NCBI GenBank assembly: GCA_963709505.1 | Contig: CAVPXC010000005.1 | Coordinates: 124,001-188,000 of the forward strand | Source of the DNA: CAVPXC01 sp963709505 | GTDB taxonomy: Bacteria; Chloroflexota; Anaerolineae; JAAEKA01 | DNA: 64,000 nucleotides | Reading direction: 5' to 3' | Shown here: positions 59,423-64,000 of the stretch, piece by piece | How positions within the stretch are numbered: position 1 is the first letter of the stretch | Layout of the letters: each line of letters starts with the position of its first letter | Made by a program: the position numbers and the translations under genes | The notes under the pieces: model-generated | Database searches by the model: none | What the model was told of the DNA's origin: nothing | What the model saw: the letters and a program-made list of their open reading frames with translations, nothing else

Positions 59423-59443
59423 TGTAAGTTCAGTGAACTTACA
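59423..59443 (+). promoter_or_regulatory. Palindromic operator at the ROK promoter
   Basis: Perfect half-sites TGTAAGTTCA and TGAACTTACA around a single central G, covering the predicted transcription start. Binding here would block initiation; the ROK protein encoded next is the obvious candidate for autoregulation. Confidence 0.75.
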
Positions 59444-59529
59444 GTTTCACGCAATGATCACATCAGAACCGTGACTACCGTGCACCTATGGCTGTCTTTG
59501 TAGCATCAACTAACTAACCAGGGTCCGAT

Positions 59530-60733
59530 ATGGTTATTAGCACACAAAAGCTGACCCGCGACGAAAGCAAGCTGCATAACCAGCGGCTGGCGCTCAAGCT
59601 GATCTACACCCAAGGCGAGATCAGCCGAGCCGACATCGCGCGCGCGACCGATCTGACACGCACCACGGTTTCGGCGACGGCGGTAGAGTTGATGGAAGCC
59701 GGCCTCGTCGAAGAAGTGGGCCACGGCCCCTCGGCCGGCGGCAAGCCGCCGACCCTGCTTCGCGTGGTGGCCGATTCCCGGCACACAATCGGCATCGACC
59801 TGTCGGGCGGGACCTTTCAGGGAGCGGTGTTTGACCTGGTCGGTAACATCGTGGAGCGGGCCTCTGTCCAGCCTGCCGGCAGCGACGATCCACTGACCTT
59901 GGAGCCTGTCTGGGCGTTGGTCGATACTCTCTTGGCTGCAACCGATCGCACCACGCTCGGCATCGGCGTCGGCTTACCCGGCCTGATTGACAGCCGGCAG
60001 GGCGTGGTTCAGCAAGCCGTCAACCGCGGCTGGCGCGACCTGGCGCTGGGCGAATTGCTGCATCAGCGCTACGGTCTACCGGTTTACCTGGCAAATGACA
60101 GCCAGGCGGCCGCCTTGGCCGAGTTCAGATTTGCCGGTCCCGATGGCGTGCGCGACTTAGCGGTGATCCTCGTGGACCAGGGCATCAGCGCCGGAATCAT
60201 CCTCGACGGTCGCCTCTACCAGAGCGGTAATCGCCTCGGCGCCAGCGAGATCGGCCACATCCGAGTGGTCGAAGGCGGCGAACCATGCGCCTGCGGCCAC
60301 TTTGGCTGCCTGGAGACCGTGGCCAGCCTGGGCGCGATCGTGCACCGGGCGCAAACGATCTATGGTAACCAGCCCGAGTCGATCCTCCATCAACTGGTTG
60401 ACCGGGCCGACGACATCGATCTGGGTATCATCTTGCAGGCCTATCAGACCGGGGATCGCGCGTTGGCCGAACTGATTTCCCAGGTGAGCCATTTTCTGAG
60501 TTTGGCCGTGGCCAACCTGGTCAGCACGCTGAACATCCCGCTGGTCGTGCTGGCGGGTGGCATTACCGAGCTTGGCGATGCGCTGCTGGCGCCGCTTACA
60601 ACGGAGCTGCACCAGCGCATTTTGCCCGAACTGGCCGAGCGCACCCAGACTCAGAGTCAGCGCGCAGGGAGCTGAGGCCGTCATGCGTGGCGCTGCTGCC
60701 TTGGTGCTTGCAGAAGAGCTGGGTGTCATCTAG
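59530..60733 (+). CDS. ROK-family transcriptional repressor (NagC/XylR type), one frameshift
   Basis: An N-terminal winged HTH (RADIARATDLTRTTVSATAVEL) is followed by a ROK sugar-binding/kinase domain: IGIDLSGGTFQGAVFDLVG, GIGVGLPGLID, GASEIGHIRV and the zinc motif CACGHFGCLE. The frame shifts near 60651 (one extra A); repair extends the end as TQLRVSAQGAEAVMRGAAAL and stops at 60731-60733, the usual C-terminus. It probably controls the downstream sugar-binding protein gene in response to a sugar. Repaired length is about 400 residues. Confidence 0.88.
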
Positions 60734-60870
60734 ACCGGACGCCTCGCCGTGCCTGGTGATGACGGGAAGGAAAGAACGCCTATGCAACGAAATTGACCTG
60801 ATCAAGCCAACAACAAGACCTTGAACGACCCATCTTTTAGCATCCGACACGACACCTAAGGAGACCCCCG

Positions 60871-62363
60871 ATGATCGCTACGAAAAAGTTCTGGACGATG
60901 GCGAGCCTGTTGCTCGTCCTGGTAATCGCACTGGCTGCCTGTGCCCCTGCACAGCCGGCGCCCGCTCCAACTACGGCGCCTGCCGCCGCTCCCACCGAGG
61001 CGCCTGCTGCCGCGCCCACCGAAGCCCCTGCCGCCGCACCCACCGAGGCGCCGGCCGCTGCCCCCACCGAAGCCCCTGCCGCCGCTCCCACCGAGGCGCC
61101 GCCGGCCCGCCTCATGCCAGCTTCCTGGACCGCGCCAAGGCCGGCGAGTTCAAGGGTACGGCGGTCATCCATACTCGGAGTGATGACTCGACGAGGAAGC
61201 CGTCAAGTTCCGAAGAGTCACTGAAACCGTTTGAGGAAGCCACCGGCATCACGTACAGTACGAGGGTACCAAGGAGTTCGAGCCGCAGGTGACCATACGC
61301 ATCCAGGCCGACGATCCGCCGGATGTCATCGACTTCCCGCAGCCAGGGTTCCTGGCCAACTTCGTCGCCGACGGTAAGGTGATCGACGTCAGCACCTTCC
61401 TGGATGATGGAGAAGCTGAAGGACCACTACATTCCAGAGCTGGCTGGACATGGCCACGATGCCCGGCCCCAACGGCGAGGATGTGATGGCCGGCGTCTGG
61501 CACCGCGCCGCGGCCAAGAGCATGGTGTGGTATCCGAAGAAGGCCTTCGACGCAGGCCGGCTACACGGTTCCTACGACCTGGGATGAGATGATGGCGTTG
61601 ACCCAGCAGATCGCCGACGATGGCGACACCGCCTGGTGCATCGGCATCGAGAGCGGGGCAGCCACGGGCTGGGTCGCCACCGACTGGATCGAGAACATCA
61701 TGCTGCGCACCACCTCGCTGGAGAACTACGACAAATGGGTGGCCGGCGAGCTGCCGTTCGCCTCGCCCGAGGTCAAGAACGCTGCCGAAGTCATGTCCGA
61801 CATCTGGCTCAACCCCGACTACGTCAAGGGTGGCAAGGATGCCATCGTGACCACCTTCATCGGCAATTCACCCGTGCCGATGTTCACCGATCCACCCGAG
61901 TGCTGGTTCCACATCCAGGCGAGCTGGATCACCGGCTTCTTCGGCGAGGGGCTGACGGCCGGCGAGGACTATGACTTCTTCTACCTGCCGCCCATCGACC
62001 CAGCCTATGGCAAGCCGGTGTTGGTAGCCGGCGACATCATGGCCATGTTCAACGACCGGCCCGAGGTGCGGGCGCTGATGGAGTACTTCAGCACCGGCGC
62101 CAGCGTCGAGCGCTGGATTCGCGCACGGCGGCACGATCTCCCCGCACAAGGACGCAAGCCTGGACTGGTACAGCGACCCGGTCGAGCGCAAGGTGGCCGA
62201 GCTGCTGCAGGGTGCCACCAGCGTGCGCTTCGATGCCTCTGACCTGATGCCAGGCGAGGTCGGCGCTGGCTCCTTCTGGAAGGGCATGACCGACTACATC
62301 AGCGGCGCAACCGATCTGGACTCGGCTCTCAAAGAGATCGACGAGGGCTGGCCGAAGAACTAG
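60871..62363 (+). CDS. Alpha-glucoside-type ABC transporter substrate-binding lipoprotein, heavily frameshifted
   Basis: AAGGAG precedes the ATG. The lipoprotein signal ends LVIALAAC and is followed by five APTEAPAA repeats. Recognisable blocks lie in different frames: RIQADDPPDVIDFPQPGFLA, GEDVMAGVWHRAAAKSMVWY, MMALTQQIADDGDTAWCIGI, GDIMAMFNDRPEVRALMEYF, and the end GAGSFWKGMTDYISGATDLD. The last motif is typical of AglE-like binding proteins. At least six single-base shifts occur between about 61110 and 62130. The blocks are well conserved between shifts, so poor consensus quality is the likelier cause, but a recent pseudogene cannot be excluded. No permease genes follow. Confidence 0.75.
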
Positions 62364-62389
62364 TACTGCCCGTCGTAAATGGACCCATG

Positions 62390-62501
62390 GTGAACAGTAA
62401 GCAGTAAACAGTGAACAGTAAGCAATCCGCACTGTTTACTGTTCACTGTTCACTGTTTACTGTTCACTGTTCACTGCTTACTGCTTACTGTTCACTGCTA
62501 C
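62390..62501 (+). repeat. Heptamer array with head-to-head inverted halves
   Basis: Left half: five 7-base units (GTGAACA, GTAAGCA, GTAAACA). Right half: ten units (CTGTTTA, CTGTTCA, CTGCTTA), the reverse complement type. A 7-base spacer joins them, so the region can form a long hairpin. It fills the gap between the binding-protein gene and the next ROK-like gene. Confidence 0.9.
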
Positions 62502-62555
62502 TAAGACAACGACCACCTCTCAAACCCAAAGGGTCTTATCAGAACTGGCTCTGTT

Positions 62556-64000
62556 ATGTCATCTTCATTCACTCTAGTCTCACCGACTTTCACCCCACCC
62601 TTGGACGAAGGCTTTCGCCCCGCCGCGCTGGCCAATCGCGCCTTTCGGCAAGAGGTGGCAGCCTCCGGCGCCGGCGTGCCGCTGGTGATCGCCCTGGAAC
62701 GCGCGGACGGCGCGGTCTCGCGTTACGAGACCGTCGCCTTCCCCGACGGCCACCCGCGCGCCGGGGCCAACCTGGCTTACGCCGAGCGCATCGTCAAGTT
62801 CCTACTGTGGGCACGCGGCGGTTGGAAGGTCACTATCGGCGGGCCAACCGGAATCGGCGAGCACATTCGCTCGGTCTACTCGCCCGACGCCGCGCGCCAT
62901 TTTGACTACCATTTTATGGGCGACCAGGTCTATCAACACCCGTTTACGGTGGTCGCGTGCCGCGCCGGCGAGGTACCCCCCGCCAGCGAAAGCAGCCAAG
63001 CCCTCGGCCGGCATTTGAACGGATACCGCATCGGCTTCGACTTAGGCGCATCCGACCTGAAGGTCTCAGCCGTGGTCAACGGCAAGCCGATTTTCAGCGA
63101 CGAAATCGTCTGGGAGCCGGTCGAGCAGACCGACCCAAGCTATCACTATTCACGCATCACGGCCGCGCTGAGGCTGGCGCAATCTAAAATGCCCCGGCTG
63201 GACGCCATCGGCGGCAGCTCGGCCGGCATCTACGTCGAACAACCAGCCTCGGGTCGCCTCCCTCTTCCGCGGCATCCCACCCGAACGCTTCGACGCCATC
63301 CGCACGATGTTCCTGCGCATCCGCGATGAGTTCAGTGTGCCGCTGGAGGTGATCAACGATGGCGATGTGACCGCCCTGGCCGGCGCGATGTCGCTCGAGG
63401 ACGATGGCGTGCTGGGCATCGCGCTCGGTTCGAGCGAGGCGGTTGGTTATGTCGATACAAGCGGCGCGATCACCGGCTGGCTCAACGAGCTGGCCTTTGC
63501 CCCGGTCAACTACAGCCCCACCGCACCGGTTGACGAATGGTCGGGCGACCAAGGCGTCGGCGCGCTCTATTTCTCGCAGCAATGCGTCTTCCGCCTGGCG
63601 CCCAAGGTCGGCATCGAGTTGCCGGCCGACGCCACCAAAGCCGAAAAACTCAAGCACGTCCAGGGCTACCTGGAGGCAGGCCACACCGGCGCCGCCCAGA
63701 TTTGGCAGAGCATCGGCGTCTATCTCGGCTACACCCTCGCCCACTACGCCGACTTCTACGACCTGAAACACGCTTTGATCCTCGGACGGGTCACCTCCGG
63801 CCGCGGCGGTCCGCTGATCCTTGACAGCGCCAAGGCAGTGCTCGCAGCCGAGTTCCCCGAGCTGGCGGCCCGCATCCACATCCAGCTGCCCGACGAGAAA
63901 AGCCGGCGCGTGGGCCAGTCGATTGCTGCAGCCAGCTTGCCGGCGGTGCAGATCGGTCCGGTCTTCGGCGACCGGACCGATCTAAAGATCTCGAATGCCC
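62556..64000 (+). CDS. ROK-fold sugar kinase-like protein, 3' partial, one frameshift
   Basis: The C-terminal two-thirds show the ROK/actin-like ATPase fold: YRIGFDLGASDLKVSAVVNG, DAIGGSSAGIYV, EVINDGDVTALAGAM and DGVLGIALGSSEAVGYVD. The first 150 residues before the phosphate-binding loop are not typical of ROK kinases and are unassigned. The frame shifts near 63236 (one extra base making TCGA); repair gives VNNQPRVASLFRGIPPERFD. The gene runs off the right edge. The lack of the CxCGxxGCxE zinc motif in the visible part sets it apart from the ROK regulator upstream. Confidence 0.7.

Overview
The window looks like a Chloroflexota chromosome, most likely of the Anaerolineae group, probably from a metagenome assembly. 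This is inferred from family content: secreted proteins with long Thr-Pro linkers and PD40 propellers, a DinB-like protein ending in a TPR end-of-group motif, a freestanding archaeal-type ThrRS editing domain, many lipoproteins and no outer-membrane genes. DNA is GC-rich. No rRNA, tRNA or CRISPR array was recognised.

Layout. 1-2.8 kb: two adjacent secreted dockerin proteins. 2.9-4.1 kb: a nitrilase-family gene between two IS630-type transposase tails. 4.1-14.4 kb: a biosynthetic locus with a B12-type radical SAM enzyme, a phosphopantetheinyl transferase and a dimodular NRPS (C-A-T-C-A-T-TE) that would make a dipeptide core, with glycine likely in position 2. 14.7-24.8 kb: a surface-polysaccharide region with a TP-rich propeller protein, a Wzz/BY-kinase, a GT4 glycosyltransferase, an initiating polyprenyl-P sugar transferase, a heptose-kinase-like GHMP kinase and a second propeller protein. 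25.4-29.9 kb: an ABC exporter whose ATPase carries two NBDs and a cyclic-nucleotide-binding domain, followed by a MacB/FtsX permease. 29.8-41.4 kb: housekeeping and envelope genes (peroxiredoxin, LysM protein, VTT protein, two HtrA proteases, ammonium transporter, PncC, Trm112-like protein, DnaK). 41.8-50.8 kb: small membrane protein, acyl-CoA dehydrogenase, Uma2 nuclease, WecA/MraY-like transferase, FemABX protein, DinB-like protein, nucleotidyltransferase-like protein, leucyl aminopeptidase, uracil-DNA glycosylase. 50.9-56.3 kb: a tight six-gene operon that looks like murein-peptide recycling (dipeptide epimerase, NlpC/P60, AONS-like PLP enzyme, PIG-L deacetylase, M19 dipeptidase, ThrRS editing domain). 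56.3-59.1 kb: TsaD, an unknown membrane protein and a DUF433/truncated-toxin pair. 59.4-64 kb: a ROK repressor with a strong promoter and palindromic operator, an alpha-glucoside-type binding lipoprotein and a second ROK-like protein running off the end.

Many genes are interrupted by single-base shifts whose repair restores conserved motifs exactly. The shifts cluster at 0-25 kb, 42-44 kb and 60-63 kb, while most of 25-59 kb is clean. They look more like consensus errors than decay, and several of the extra bases create TCGA. The window is rich in small palindromic elements: a CCTCGGAGG hairpin family between genes, a CCTGAGGCTCGGCGAAGG inverted-repeat family, three heptamer repeat arrays (one inside tsaD), and a 29-bp-arm palindrome inside the ABC ATPase reading frame. 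Several genes have a TATAAT box only 6-7 bases before the start codon, which suggests leaderless transcripts.
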